Source of the DNA: Terriglobia bacterium
GTDB lineage: Bacteria > Acidobacteriota > Terriglobia > Acidiferrales > UBA7541
DNA length: 64,000 nucleotides
Assembly: GCA_020073705.1 (NCBI GenBank)
Contig: JAIQES010000012.1
Span: forward strand, 17,559-81,558
Direction of reading: 5' to 3'
This document shows positions 1 to 9,022 of the stretch, one piece after another (position 1 is the first letter of the stretch; each line of letters opens with the position of its first letter). Under the pieces are notes generated by a model. That model saw nothing but the letters and a program-made list of their open reading frames with translations, searched no databases and was not told the origin of the DNA. The position numbers were made by a program, and so were the translations under genes.

Positions 1-324
1 TCCCAAGGGGATATCGAGAAGCGCACTGGATTGCTACGCTGCTACATTTCACGCGTGGAAAACGGCCATACGGTTCCTGCCATTGAAACACTCGAAAAAA
101 TGGCCCGCGCTTTGGAAGTCCCCCTTTATCAGCTTTTCTATGACGGAGAAGAACCACCCGAACTCCCCAATCTTCCGAAGCGCAAGAGCGCCGGCGATAT
201 TGTTTGGGGCAGGTCCGGGAAAGAGGCTCGTCTTCTGAACAAGTTCCGCAGGCTGATGGGTCGTATTGCAGAAGGTGACCGTCGGCTCCTGCTTTACATG
301 GCTCAGAAAATGGCCAACCGCTAA
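1..324 (+). CDS. XRE-family helix-turn-helix regulator, 5' end outside window
   Basis: The reading frame is open from the first base, so the gene begins upstream of the window; about 107 C-terminal residues are visible. The visible part starts inside a Cro/C1-type helix-turn-helix: the motif SQGDIEKRTGL, then YISRVENGHTVPAIETLEKMARAL, is the usual recognition-helix pattern of XRE proteins. A 60-residue tail rich in basic residues follows, with no recognisable sensor domain. The family binds DNA as dimers, but no target can be named here. A TTG at 31 could be called as a start, but that would cut the helix-turn-helix in half, so it is rejected. Confidence 0.85.
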   Translation, partial: SQGDIEKRTGLLRCYISRVENGHTVPAIETLEKMARALEVPLYQLFYDGEEPPELPNLPKRKSAGDIVWGRSGKEARLLNKFRRLMGRIAEGDRRLLLYMAQKMANR

Positions 325-503
325 GTCCGGCGGTGTCCCGGCCCGGTCGGGAAGTCTTTCTCTGGCAAACAAGCTCAAAGGCCCAGGTATCCCCGCAAGT
401 GGTGTTGATGTCGCGAAATTCACTCCACCCGGGCCGAACCCACATCTCATTTTTCAGGCGATGTTTCATTGTAGAACATCCGGTCTTGGCTTCCGTCTCC
501 GCT

Positions 504-2054
504 TTACTCCCACTCGATCGTGCTGGGCGGTTTCGAGCTAATGTCGTATACCACCCGGTTGATCCCGTGAACTTCATTCACGATTCGAGTCGAGATCCGC
601 TCCAGAACTTCCGTGGGAAGGCGCGTCCAATCGGCCGTCATGGCGTCTTCCGATTCCACAACACGAACGGCCACCGTAAAGCCGTAGCTCCGTTCATCGC
701 CCATTACGCCCACGCTTCGTACTGGCAACAGCACGGCGAAGGCCTGCCACACCTTCTCATAAAGTCCGGCGCGCCGGATTTCCTCGACGACAATGGCATC
801 CGCCTCTCGAAGCAGTGCGAGACGCTCCTCATTTACTTCTCCCAGCAACCGCACTGCAAGGCCAGGTCCCGGGAACGGATGCTTGGTCAATATTTCTTCC
901 GGCAGACCGAGCTCGCGTCCGATGCTCCTCACCTCATCCTTGAACAGCTCTCGCAGTGGCTCGATCAGTGCAAACGGCAGAACCTCCGGAAGGCCTCCCA
1001 CATTATGGTGCGTCTTGATGGTTTGCGAGGGGCCTCGAACAGCGACCGACTCGATCACGTCCGGGTAAAGAGTTCCCTGCACCAGGAAAGCTGCCCGGTT
1101 AGAACCGCTGGCCATCTGGCGAGCCTGCTCATCGAACACAGCGATAAACTCCGCGCCGATCCGTTTTCGTTTGTCTTCCGGGTCTGTAACACCACTCAGA
1201 CGCGACAGAAAGCGTTTCGCTGCGTCCACCCCCACAACTTGGAGTCCCATCCGGTCGCGCAGCAGTTCGAGGGTCTCGGAGAACTCATTCTTCCTGAGCA
1301 GTCCGTTATCGACGAAAATGTTAGTCAGCCGGTCCCCGATTGCGCGGTGAACCAATACCGCCGCCACTGCCGAATCGACTCCGCCGCTCAGCGCACAGAT
1401 CGCTCTCGCGTCTCCTGCTTTTTTGCGAATCGATTCCACTGTTTCAGCGATAAAGGCCGCGCCACTCCAGAGCGGCCGCGCGTGGCAGATGTCAAAGACG
1501 AAATTGCGCAGGATCTCGGCGCCGCAGTCGGTGTGCCGCACTTCCGGATGAAATTGGACCGCGTAAAGTCTTCTGGCCGGGTCCTCGACTGCGGCGACGG
1601 CGTTCCCGGTTTCTCCGGTCACGTGGAATCCCGGAGGAAGCGCTCGCACATGGTCGCCGTGGCTGGCCCAGATCCGAAGCCTATGTGGCAGTCCGGCAAA
1701 CAAAGGCGAACCGTTCTTCACTAGGAGTTCCGCCCGACCGTATTCCCGCCGGTCGGCTCGCTCAACACGCCCGCCTAGGATGTGCGCCATCCACTGCAAG
1801 CCATAGCAGATGCCCAGCACGGGCACGCCCAAAGACAACACTCCGGGGTCGCAGTGCGGCGCACCGGCGTCGTACACGGAGTTTGGTCCGCCGGATAAGA
1901 CGATACCGGCCGGCTCGTATTTGCGGATTTGCTCGACCGTCGCCGTGCAGGGCAGGATTGCGCTGAACACCTGCTGCTCGCGGATCCGCCGCGCGATCAA
2001 CTGCGTATACTGCCCGCCAAAATCGAGCACTACGATACCGCCGCGCTCACTCAT
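504..2054 (-). CDS. guaA: GMP synthase (glutamine-hydrolysing)
   Basis: Makes GMP from XMP, ATP and glutamine, the last step of guanine nucleotide synthesis in the cytosol. The 516-residue product has the normal length and two-domain order. An N-terminal class I glutamine amidotransferase carries the nucleophile Cys83 in GICYGLQ and the His169/Glu171 pair in FHPEV. It is followed by the ATP-pyrophosphatase domain with the P-loop SGGVDS (223-228) and the dimerisation domain ending in the conserved [10 protein letters not shown]. The ATG at 2054 was chosen because the 15 residues upstream do not belong to the family. leuS lies 51 bases upstream on the same strand, so the two may be co-transcribed. 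Confidence 0.97.
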   Translation of the reverse strand: MSERGGIVVLDFGGQYTQLIARRIREQQVFSAILPCTATVEQIRKYEPAGIVLSGGPNSVYDAGAPHCDPGVLSLGVPVLGICYGLQWMAHILGGRVERADRREYGRAELLVKNGSPLFAGLPHRLRIWASHGDHVRALPPGFHVTGETGNAVAAVEDPARRLYAVQFHPEVRHTDCGAEILRNFVFDICHARPLWSGAAFIAETVESIRKKAGDARAICALSGGVDSAVAAVLVHRAIGDRLTNIFVDNGLLRKNEFSETLELLRDRMGLQVVGVDAAKRFLSRLSGVTDPEDKRKRIGAEFIAVFDEQARQMASGSNRAAFLVQGTLYPDVIESVAVRGPSQTIKTHHNVGGLPEVLPFALIEPLRELFKDEVRSIGRELGLPEEILTKHPFPGPGLAVRLLGEVNEERLALLREADAIVVEEIRRAGLYEKVWQAFAVLLPVRSVGVMGDERSYGFTVAVRVVESEDAMTADWTRLPTEVLERISTRIVNEVHGINRVVYDISSKPPSTIEWE

Positions 2055-2105
2055 CGCTGCAATTCGCTCCCAGTCTTCTCCCCGAAAAAGGCGGAGCACA
2101 TTTCT

Positions 2106-4619
2106 TCACCTCAAAACCACGTTGACCAGCTTATCCGGCACTACGATTCTCTTGAATATGCGCTGTCCATCCAATAGTTTCATGATCTTCGGTTCGGACA
2201 GCACTCGCTCAACCAGTTCTGCCTCGCCGAGTCCGGCTTCGACTTGAATTCTTCTCTTTACGCGGCCGTTCACTTGCACCACAACTTCCACCTGATCCTC
2301 GGCGGCCAGTTGCGGCACAAATTGTGGCCATCGGGAATGCGCCAGTGTCTGCTGTGTGCGGCCCATCATCTCCCAAAGCTCCTCGGCCAAATGCGGCACC
2401 ATGGGCGCGAGCATCAACGTCAGGAGTTCGAAGATTTCCCTGGCAACTTCGGGGCGCACGCCTTCTTCGAGCGGCTCCTGCGTCTGGATTTCATTGACCA
2501 GTTCCATCAGCAACGCCGTGGCACTATTGAAATGCCAGCGCGACTCGAAGTCGTTGGTCACGCGCCTCAGCACCTGATGCGCCTTCCGCAGCAGAGCCTT
2601 TTCTTTGGGCGTCGCGGAATCGAGCGAAACACCAAGCCCGCTCCCTGCAGGCGCCTTGCTCAGAAGGTCCGCGTGCCGTGACACTAATCGGTGCACGCGC
2701 TGCAAGAAACGTGCGCAACCTTCAATCGCCTGCTCGCTCCATTCGAGATCTTTTTCCGGCGGCGCGGCGAACAGCGTATACAGGCGCCCTGTGTCGCAGC
2801 CGTACTTCTGCGCCATGTCTTCGGCCCCCACGACGTTTCCCTTCGATTTCGACATGGCCGTGCCACCCTTGAGCACCAGGCCCTGCGTGAACAGCCTCTT
2901 CACCGGCTCATCGTGATTCACAAGTCCCAGGTCGCGCATCACCTTGCAGAAAAACCGCGTGTAAAGCAAATGCAGGATCGCGTGGACGATCCCGCCAATG
3001 TATTGGTCCACTGGCAGCCAGTACCGGACGATGGCCGGGTCGAATGGCGCCTTGTCGTTGTGCGCGTCGGCATAACGGTAGAAGTACCACGAAGAATCGA
3101 TGAACGTATCCATCGTGTCCGTCTCGCGCCGGGCGGCCCCGCCGCACTTCGGGCACTTCACATTCACGAATTCCGGCACGCTCGCCAGCGGTGACTGGCC
3201 CGTCCCGCTGAACTTCGTGATCGTCGGCAACACAACCGGCAAATCCTTGTCCGGAACAGCGACCACCCCGCACTTCTCGCAGAACAACACGGGAATTGGC
3301 GTGCCCCAGTAGCGTTGCCGCGAGATGCCCCAGTCCTTCAGGCGGAAAATAATTTCGCCCTTGGCGAACCCGCGCGCTTCGGCATCCGCGGTCATCTTTT
3401 CGATAGCCCGTTCAGAGGGAAGTCCCGAGTACGGCCCTGAGTTCACCGACTTGCCGTATTCGGTGAACGCCGCGTCTAGTGACTCCGGCGTGAGCGGTTT
3501 ATCTTCGTCCGGCTGGACGACGATCGGCTTTGCCAAACCATACTTGGTCGCAAATTCAAAGTCGCGCTCATCGTGGGCGGGAACGCACATCACCGCGCCC
3601 GTCCCGTATTCCATCAATACAAAATTTCCCACCCAGATCGGAATCTTTTCGCCGTTGAACGGATTGATTGCGTGCCAGCCAAGATCGATTCCCTCTTTTT
3701 CCGCAGTCGCAATATCTTCGGTCTTCACCGACGCTTGCCGTAGTCTTAGCAGTCTTGTCCAATACAGACTCTTGGTGCCTGCATAGCCGAGTAGCTTCTC
3801 GACTAGCGGGTGATTCGGCGCCAAGATAACCGCGCTCGCGCCATAAATCGTGTCGATTCGAGTCGTAAACACTTCGATGAACTCGCCACGATTGCCACGG
3901 GGATCGTCCACGGTAAATCGAATACGTGTCCCCCGCGACTTCCCGATCCAGTTCCGCTGCATCGTCAAAACACGCTCGGGCCAGCCGTCCTCGAGTTGAT
4001 CGAGCGTCTCCAGCAGTTCGTCGGCGTACTGCGTGATGCGCAGGAACCACTGTTCGATCTCTTTCGCTTCCACCGGCGTATCTTCATGACGCCAGCAGCA
4101 CCCGTTCACCACCTGCTCGTTCGCCAGCACCGTCTGGCACTTCGGACACCAATTCACACGGCTGCGTTTCCGGTAAGCGATGCCGCGTTCGAGCATCCGG
4201 AGGAAAAACCACTGGTTCCAGCGGTAATACTCCGGCTCGCAGGTGGAGATTTCCCTCCGCCAGTCGTAGCTGAAGCCGAACCGCCGGCAGACGCGCTTAA
4301 ACGACTCAATATTCGTGTTGGTCCACTCGCGTGGATGAATGCCCCGCTGGATCGCCGCGTTTTCCGCCGGCAAGCCGAATGCGTCCCATCCCATCGGATG
4401 GATCACATGAAATCCCTGCATGCGGCGATAACGCGCGATAACGTCGCCGATGGTGTAGTTGCGCATGTGCCCCATGTGCATCGTGCCGGAGGGATACGGC
4501 AGCATTTCGAGCACATAATATTTCAGCTTCGAAGGATCGGGATCGGCCTCGAACGCCCGGTCAGCGTCCCAGCGCGCCTGCCACTTCCGTTCAATCGCTT
4601 GTGGATCGTATTCCGCCAC
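2106..4619 (-). CDS. leuS: Leucyl-tRNA synthetase
   Basis: Charges tRNA-Leu. The 837-residue class I synthetase has the HIGH-type motif HMGH at 48-51 and the KMSKS-type loop at 588-595, where the sequence reads AMSKSKGN, so the first lysine is replaced by alanine. Between them lie zinc-knuckle cysteines (NWCPKC near 157) and the inserted CP1 editing domain (about 225-410), with the T-rich FTTRIDT and the [15 protein letters not shown] segment. A second CxxC pair (FCEKC, KCPKCGG) sits in the catalytic half. The C-terminal anticodon-binding domain is complete. guaA follows after a short gap. Confidence 0.97.
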   Translation of the reverse strand: MAEYDPQAIERKWQARWDADRAFEADPDPSKLKYYVLEMLPYPSGTMHMGHMRNYTIGDVIARYRRMQGFHVIHPMGWDAFGLPAENAAIQRGIHPREWTNTNIESFKRVCRRFGFSYDWRREISTCEPEYYRWNQWFFLRMLERGIAYRKRSRVNWCPKCQTVLANEQVVNGCCWRHEDTPVEAKEIEQWFLRITQYADELLETLDQLEDGWPERVLTMQRNWIGKSRGTRIRFTVDDPRGNRGEFIEVFTTRIDTIYGASAVILAPNHPLVEKLLGYAGTKSLYWTRLLRLRQASVKTEDIATAEKEGIDLGWHAINPFNGEKIPIWVGNFVLMEYGTGAVMCVPAHDERDFEFATKYGLAKPIVVQPDEDKPLTPESLDAAFTEYGKSVNSGPYSGLPSERAIEKMTADAEARGFAKGEIIFRLKDWGISRQRYWGTPIPVLFCEKCGVVAVPDKDLPVVLPTITKFSGTGQSPLASVPEFVNVKCPKCGGAARRETDTMDTFIDSSWYFYRYADAHNDKAPFDPAIVRYWLPVDQYIGGIVHAILHLLYTRFFCKVMRDLGLVNHDEPVKRLFTQGLVLKGGTAMSKSKGNVVGAEDMAQKYGCDTGRLYTLFAAPPEKDLEWSEQAIEGCARFLQRVHRLVSRHADLLSKAPAGSGLGVSLDSATPKEKALLRKAHQVLRRVTNDFESRWHFNSATALLMELVNEIQTQEPLEEGVRPEVAREIFELLTLMLAPMVPHLAEELWEMMGRTQQTLAHSRWPQFVPQLAAEDQVEVVVQVNGRVKRRIQVEAGLGEAELVERVLSEPKIMKLLDGQRIFKRIVVPDKLVNVVLR

Positions 4620-4646
4620 GGTTGCTTGTTCGCCTCCGCAGAAATT

Positions 4647-4666
4647 GCACAGCCTAAAGGCTGTGC
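4647..4666. repeat. Perfect hairpin between nfo and leuS
   Basis: GCACAGCC-TAAA-GGCTGTGC is a perfect 8-bp stem with a four-base loop, in the 60-base gap between the nfo stop and the leuS start. There is no T-run on either side, so it is not a typical intrinsic terminator. It looks like a small dispersed hairpin element, or could affect mRNA stability. Confidence 0.6.
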
Positions 4667-4679
4667 ACTACAGCGTATC

Positions 4680-5789
4680 TCATCGCTTCGTCTTCCGCGC
4701 CTTCACGGTCCCCTTCTTCGCTTTCTCTTTCTTTCTCCGTGTCCTCCGTGGTGAACTCTTAGTCTTCTTCCGCACCATGGAGAACCCGGCATCCGCCTTC
4801 GGAGCCTGCTTCAGATCCACGCCGACCAGATCCCAAACAGCGCGCACGTTTCGACGATCATCACCGGGCCGGTCGATCGGTGTTTCGAGGATAAACGCAC
4901 GTCCTGGCAAACCCTGCAACCCAGGCCCCAGCTGTGGATGATTCAGGATTCTGCCAAACGCTTTGAGCCCGATCTTTCCATAACCAATGTGTTCATGCCT
5001 GTCCACGCGAGAGCCGAGCGGCGTCTTGGAGTCGTTCACGTGCAGCACGCACACACGGTCAAGCCCTACGGTGCGTTCCACCTCGTCGAGGGTCCGCGCG
5101 AGTCCTTCCTCGGTCGTAATGTCGTAGCCGGCTTCGAATGTGTGCGCCGTATCCAGACATACGCCCATCGGCAGATCGGTTGTCGCATCCAGGATGGCTC
5201 GCAGCTCTTCGAACCGCGCGCCCACCGCCGATCCCATTCCCGACGTATTCTCGACCAGGATCCGCAGCCCGCTGAGTTTCATTCCCCGCGCCGCCTGGCG
5301 CATCCCCTGCGCAATTTCGGCAATCGCCTGGGATTTCTCACTCCCCAAGCAAGCACCCGGATGCGCAACCAGAAAATCCGCGCCGAGAGATACCGCGCGA
5401 ACCAGCTCGTCGTGGAACGCCTGAATCGATCGCGCGCGCATCACGCGGTCAGGCGACGCCAGATTGATCAAATAATTATCATGGACGACCAGCGGCCCCA
5501 GACCCCACTCGCTGCGGCGCGCGCGGAATCTCGCGGCGTCCGCCTCCGCAAGGCGTATGCCGCCACGCGGCCACATCCGCGGGCTGGCCGAAAAGATCTG
5601 CAGCGCGTTCGATCCCAGCTTCGCCGCCGTATCGAGCGCCCCTGTGATATCTCCCGCGATCGAAGTGTGAATGCCGATGCGAAAACTGCCGTCCTGCCAC
5701 GCAGGCGGCTCAGGATTGGGTTCAGGTTCCGGACGATACTCGTCGCTAACATCGTAGGCGGGTTCTATACTCTTCAATGGGTTGGCCAT
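4680..5789 (-). CDS. nfo: Endonuclease IV (AP endonuclease) with a basic C-terminal tail
   Basis: Cleaves DNA at abasic sites in base-excision repair. The core runs from about residue 36 to 320: GIHTSIAGDI with the metal ligand His41, ALQIFSASPRMW, NYLINLAS, then ENTSGMG, CLDTAHTFEAGYD, HVNDSKTPLGSRVDRHEHIGYG and a closing ILETP strand, all typical of the zinc TIM-barrel family. It is about 85 residues longer than usual. The first 35 are acidic and proline-rich. The last 29 (from SSPRRTRRKKEKAKKG) are almost all basic and are encoded by a repeat-like sequence (see findings). The ATG at 5789 is the only good upstream start; a later start near residue 36 cannot be excluded. Confidence 0.93.
   Translation of the reverse strand: MANPLKSIEPAYDVSDEYRPEPEPNPEPPAWQDGSFRIGIHTSIAGDITGALDTAAKLGSNALQIFSASPRMWPRGGIRLAEADAARFRARRSEWGLGPLVVHDNYLINLASPDRVMRARSIQAFHDELVRAVSLGADFLVAHPGACLGSEKSQAIAEIAQGMRQAARGMKLSGLRILVENTSGMGSAVGARFEELRAILDATTDLPMGVCLDTAHTFEAGYDITTEEGLARTLDEVERTVGLDRVCVLHVNDSKTPLGSRVDRHEHIGYGKIGLKAFGRILNHPQLGPGLQGLPGRAFILETPIDRPGDDRRNVRAVWDLVGVDLKQAPKADAGFSMVRKKTKSSPRRTRRKKEKAKKGTVKARKTKR
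4729..4755 (-). repeat. CACGGAG-type dispersed repeat inside the 3' end of nfo
   Basis: On the minus strand the sequence reads TTCACCACGGAGGACACGGA followed by a purine-rich run. Related words occur between genes at 7856-7882, 60951-60976 and 61049-61073 in this window. Here the element is in frame and encodes the basic tail of nfo. Confidence 0.55.
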
Positions 5790-6059
5790 TCCCTCAACAA
5801 TGCATTCAGATGAGTGGTAAACATTCTATTCTAGCGGATGCCTGCTCCACCGGCAATCACATCCGGAGCAGGGTGTGGGCCAGTTAACCAGGAAAAGCGA
5901 TAGGCGAAAAGTCTCCGGTAGAACATGGTTGGCACTGCACAACCAGTCTGCTTGTCTGTGTCAGGAACCGATGGGCGTCGTTACAGCACGATGAATCTGC
6001 GGAAAAGCGAAATCACACCCCCTCATTCCAACATGGGATGGAGGAGACTGCGATTCGGC

Positions 6060-6413
6060 TCACATTTGCTTTCTGCGCTCCCTTTTCTTTGCAGCAGCGA
6101 TGGTCCAGCTGCCAAGGTAGCCCGGATCGTTAACCACTTCGCCGGAGGCACGATTGCGATACTGACCAGGGGGTGGCGGTGTAATTCCTCGCGTGTCTGG
6201 CGGAAACTATTTTTCGTCACTCGTTTGATGGTCTCGGACGCATATTCCGTGGACCCGATCAGCGATGGTCACCAAACCGAATATCTGGCAGCGATGGAGC
6301 ATCTTCCCTGCCGAGTCTGTGTGGGTTATCCCAATGAGAATAGATTTACCAACGAGCTCCTTGGCCAAGGCGTCGTCGAATATATTGTGAGGCGGGAGAT
6401 TCTTTTTGCGCAT
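6060..6413 (-). pseudogene. Small conserved-looking gene interrupted by an in-frame amber codon
   Basis: The minus strand reads from ATG 6413 through 68 codons (IFDDALAKELVGKSILIGIT, then QIFGLVTIADRVHGICVR), meets a TAG, and continues in the same frame with FPPDTRGITPPPPGQYRNR, then ASGEVVNDPGYLGSWTI, to a TGA at 6060-6062. Both halves have ordinary protein composition and read as one 117-codon protein; the second half looks like the natural C-terminus of a small cytosolic protein. No frame change is needed, only one base change at the stop (for example TGG or TTG to TAG). I do not know its function. It could be a recent nonsense mutation, a sequencing error or, less likely, readthrough. Confidence 0.6.
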
Positions 6414-6732
6414 CGGGCACAGATTATCACCATACCGGCTTGCAGTCAGTTCCCGATAAACGGTGCCAGCTCAACCGGTCGATGCAACACTTTCTAATCA
6501 GTTGATCTGACAATACTTCCCCTCGAGAATCGATCTGTACAGCCGTACTCAGATCAGAACCTAAACAGGGCAGTGTTTTGTTTGAATCAACGCTCGCGAA
6601 CGAAATCAGCCTCGGAGACTGCTAAAAGAAGACTTCAAGCAAGTGTTGCGTCGACCCATTGAGACCGCCGGGCTTGTCGGTAACTGGGATGGCTCCGCTT
6701 GACAACACGCGCGCTGTTCTTGTGACGGCCGC
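6414..6732. other. Non-coding stretch
   Basis: About 320 bases between the amber-interrupted gene and the NTF2-like gene. The frames have no convincing coding pattern and I see no repeat, RNA gene or terminator. Confidence 0.5.
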
Positions 6733-7665
6733 CTACGATTTTGGCGGCACGATGGGCACGGCCGACTGAATTGTCGTTTGATAGCTGAAGGCCATCCGCC
6801 ACATGCCATCGCGATTGACCCAGACGCGGCTGATATGCGCCGGTTTGCCTGAATATGGGTTGGCTTGCGCAATCATCACGACACTGTCGCCAAAATGGAA
6901 AAAGCGCACCTGCGGATCGGCGGCCAGTTGCGGCGGCGCCGGACCGATGCCTGGCTTGCTGAGTTGCGCCAGTCGGCCTGCCTTATTCACCGGATCAGTG
7001 CCGCTCGAAGAAATCAGCACGAATTCATCGAGGAAATGCGGAGACCAGCCTTGGGGGTCGTGGTTTGTGACGGCGGTCTCGAGCTCGCCCCAGGACTTCA
7101 GGATACCTTTCTCGGCGTCGTTCTTCGGCGTGTAGGGTACACCCTTGCAGGGATTCTCGCAGTCGTTAGTGGTGGGCCCGGGTGGCGGCGCCGCTCCGGA
7201 ACGTTGCGTAACCTCGTGATAATCGAGCAGCCGCCAGCCTGCCGGCCGCATCACCCAGATACGCAAGATGTGCACCTTGCCGCTGGCGACCTGCACGGCG
7301 CTGACCTGGCCGTAGGTGCGCTCGCTGACCTGGGCGCCGCTCTCATCGCCGAGGGGCGGTTTAGGCAGGTAATCCGGGACCTTACCGGTACTAAAATCTT
7401 CTAGCGTGTCGCCGGCCGAGTTGGTCCACATGAAATTCGCATCGAACATATTGCTGGCCGCTGCTTTGTCGGCTTTGGCAAGTGCCGCGACTATCATGTG
7501 GTCGGCGGCCATTACGTCATTGTTGTTGTCGGGGGCGTTTGTGGGATTCCCCCTGGCAAACGGCGCAGCCAGCATGACCGCAACAAACGGTGCGAAATTA
7601 TAGGCAATCGTCATACCGATACAAACCATCCCGATGAGGACCGTTCCGGAGATGAAGCGTCTCAT
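6733..7665 (-). CDS. Exported protein with two NTF2/SnoaL-like (DUF4440-type) domains
   Basis: The 310-residue product begins with a positive N-terminus and a long hydrophobic segment (FISGTVLIGMVCIGM, about 5-40), so it is exported or membrane-anchored. Two similar units follow, about 55-150 and 190-300. Each has an early helix (MIVAALAKADKAAASN; SWGELETAVTNHDPQG), a FMWTNSAG or FVLISSSG strand, and a late strand pair ending in HILRIWVMRPAGWRLLDYHEV or HISRVWVNRDGMWRMAFSYQ. This is the DUF4440/SnoaL pattern; substrate and role are unknown. ATG 7665 is preceded by AAAGGAGTG at good spacing, and the 53 codons upstream are not counted as coding. Confidence 0.75.
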   Translation of the reverse strand: MRRFISGTVLIGMVCIGMTIAYNFAPFVAVMLAAPFARGNPTNAPDNNNDVMAADHMIVAALAKADKAAASNMFDANFMWTNSAGDTLEDFSTGKVPDYLPKPPLGDESGAQVSERTYGQVSAVQVASGKVHILRIWVMRPAGWRLLDYHEVTQRSGAAPPPGPTTNDCENPCKGVPYTPKNDAEKGILKSWGELETAVTNHDPQGWSPHFLDEFVLISSSGTDPVNKAGRLAQLSKPGIGPAPPQLAADPQVRFFHFGDSVVMIAQANPYSGKPAHISRVWVNRDGMWRMAFSYQTTIQSAVPIVPPKS

Positions 7666-7855
7666 TGAACACTCCTTTTGGCTTGCATTTTCGTACAACC
7701 AGACGGCGGGGATTATAGTCCCGCTGTGTGGCCGATACAATAGCAACGCTTCCAAGGTGCCGAGCGACGCATACATCTCTGCTGATTCCGCCCGAGAAAC
7801 GGGATTTTTCGGAAAGTGGCCCACATCCGGCCATGGAGTAACATATCTTCCCTTT

Positions 7856-7882
7856 CTTCGCCGTGACTCCGTGTCTCTGTGG
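7856..7882 (-). repeat. CACGGAG-type dispersed repeat, intergenic copy
   Basis: On the minus strand it reads CCACAGAGACACGGAGTCAC followed by GGCGAAG, matching the words seen in the nfo tail and near 61 kb. It lies just upstream of the beta-propeller gene. Confidence 0.5.
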
Positions 7883-7900
7883 CAGAATCACTAGCTCACA

Positions 7901-9022
7901 ATGCCACGCCGACTCAACTACCGACTATTGTTCGTGTTGTTGCTGATCCTGGTCGCGGCCACCACCGAAATTCTCAGGGAACACCGGCCATCCTTTCTCC
8001 GTCCGGGCCTGCGGCTGTACGCATTCATCGGCAACGCAGGCGACGGCACGGTTTCGGTGGTGGACCTGGTGCGATTGGAAAAGATTGCCACGATCCCGGT
8101 CGGACCAGCTCCTTCCGGCCTGCGGGCGCACCCTAAGTTCGCTCAGGTCTGGGGGGTGTCGACAGAAGGAGGATACGCGTTCGCCATCGACGCGGCCACG
8201 GGCCGAGTTGTATCGCGCGTCCCGGTCGGCGCGGCACCCTTCGCGGTCGATTTTTCCCCTGACGGACATCTCGCCTATGTTGCGGCCTCGGGATCGGCAA
8301 CTCTGGTTGCCATCGATTGCCGGACGGGACAGGTTGTCGCCCGCGCGCGCACCGGCCGGAAACCGTGGCTCGCACGCGTGACACCCGACGGGAGGAATGT
8401 TCTGGTCCCCAATCGCGACGATTCCACCGTCGAAGTGTTCGACGCCTCGACACTCGCGCTTCTGGCCACGATCGGCGTGGCGAATCATCCGGAGCAGCTC
8501 GTTCTCTTGCCGGACAGTTCCGTGGCATTCGTGTCCGCTACGGGTTCAAACGAAATTTCGGCGATCGATCTTCGCCGCCGCGCATTGATCACGAACCTGC
8601 GCCTGCATGGAGCGCCCGCCGCGCTCTTGCTCAAACCCGACGGTGGAGAACTCTACGTCAACGTGCCTGGTTCGCATGGTCTCGAAATCATCGGCACGTG
8701 GAGAACTGAAATTTCAGGGTCCATGCTGCTGGGCTCGGCCCCAACCGAAGGCACCATGACGGCCGACGGTTCCCTGGTGTACGTTTCCGATGCCGCTGCT
8801 GGAAGCGTCACGCCCATTGAAATGGCCACGCGGCACCTGCTCTTGCCGATTACAACCGGGCGGCATCCCGGCCCATGTGCGCTCGACCCAAGCGGAGACC
8901 TCCTCCTGGTCGCCAACGAAGACTCTGGCGATCTGGCCGTGATTCGTGTCCGCACGCAAAGCCTCATCACGATGATTCCTGTAGGCTCGCACCCACGTTC
9001 ACTCGCAATCAAGCTGTTCTAG
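7901..9022 (+). CDS. YVTN-type beta-propeller repeat protein, exported
   Basis: A 373-residue protein with an N-terminal signal or anchor (RLLFVLLLILVAATTEI, residues 8-24). It is followed by about seven 40-42-residue blades, each with the pattern of a VxVxD strand, a hydrophobic strand ending in a GxxP turn and a strand of type aYVa: for example DGTVSVVDLVRLEKIATIPV, FSPDGHLAYVAASGSATLVAID and DPSGDLLLVANEDSGDLAVI. Such propellers are binding scaffolds outside the cytoplasmic membrane; the partner cannot be read from the sequence. The stop codon overlaps that of the convergent GH57 gene in the tetranucleotide CTAG at 9019-9022. Confidence 0.85.
   Translation: MPRRLNYRLLFVLLLILVAATTEILREHRPSFLRPGLRLYAFIGNAGDGTVSVVDLVRLEKIATIPVGPAPSGLRAHPKFAQVWGVSTEGGYAFAIDAATGRVVSRVPVGAAPFAVDFSPDGHLAYVAASGSATLVAIDCRTGQVVARARTGRKPWLARVTPDGRNVLVPNRDDSTVEVFDASTLALLATIGVANHPEQLVLLPDSSVAFVSATGSNEISAIDLRRRALITNLRLHGAPAALLLKPDGGELYVNVPGSHGLEIIGTWRTEISGSMLLGSAPTEGTMTADGSLVYVSDAAAGSVTPIEMATRHLLLPITTGRHPGPCALDPSGDLLLVANEDSGDLAVIRVRTQSLITMIPVGSHPRSLAIKLF

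Noticed and set aside
333..1724. Long plus-strand open frame (463 codons) opposite guaA
   Set aside because: It is antisense to guaA, which has all family motifs; the plus-strand product has no recognisable domain and a composition typical of antisense frames in GC-rich DNA.
3810..4754. Long plus-strand open frame (314 codons) opposite leuS
   Set aside because: Antisense to leuS catalytic and editing domains; no family features.
5925..6497. Plus-strand open frame of 190 codons
   Set aside because: It is antisense to the amber-interrupted gene, whose minus-strand reading is more protein-like; no domain is visible.
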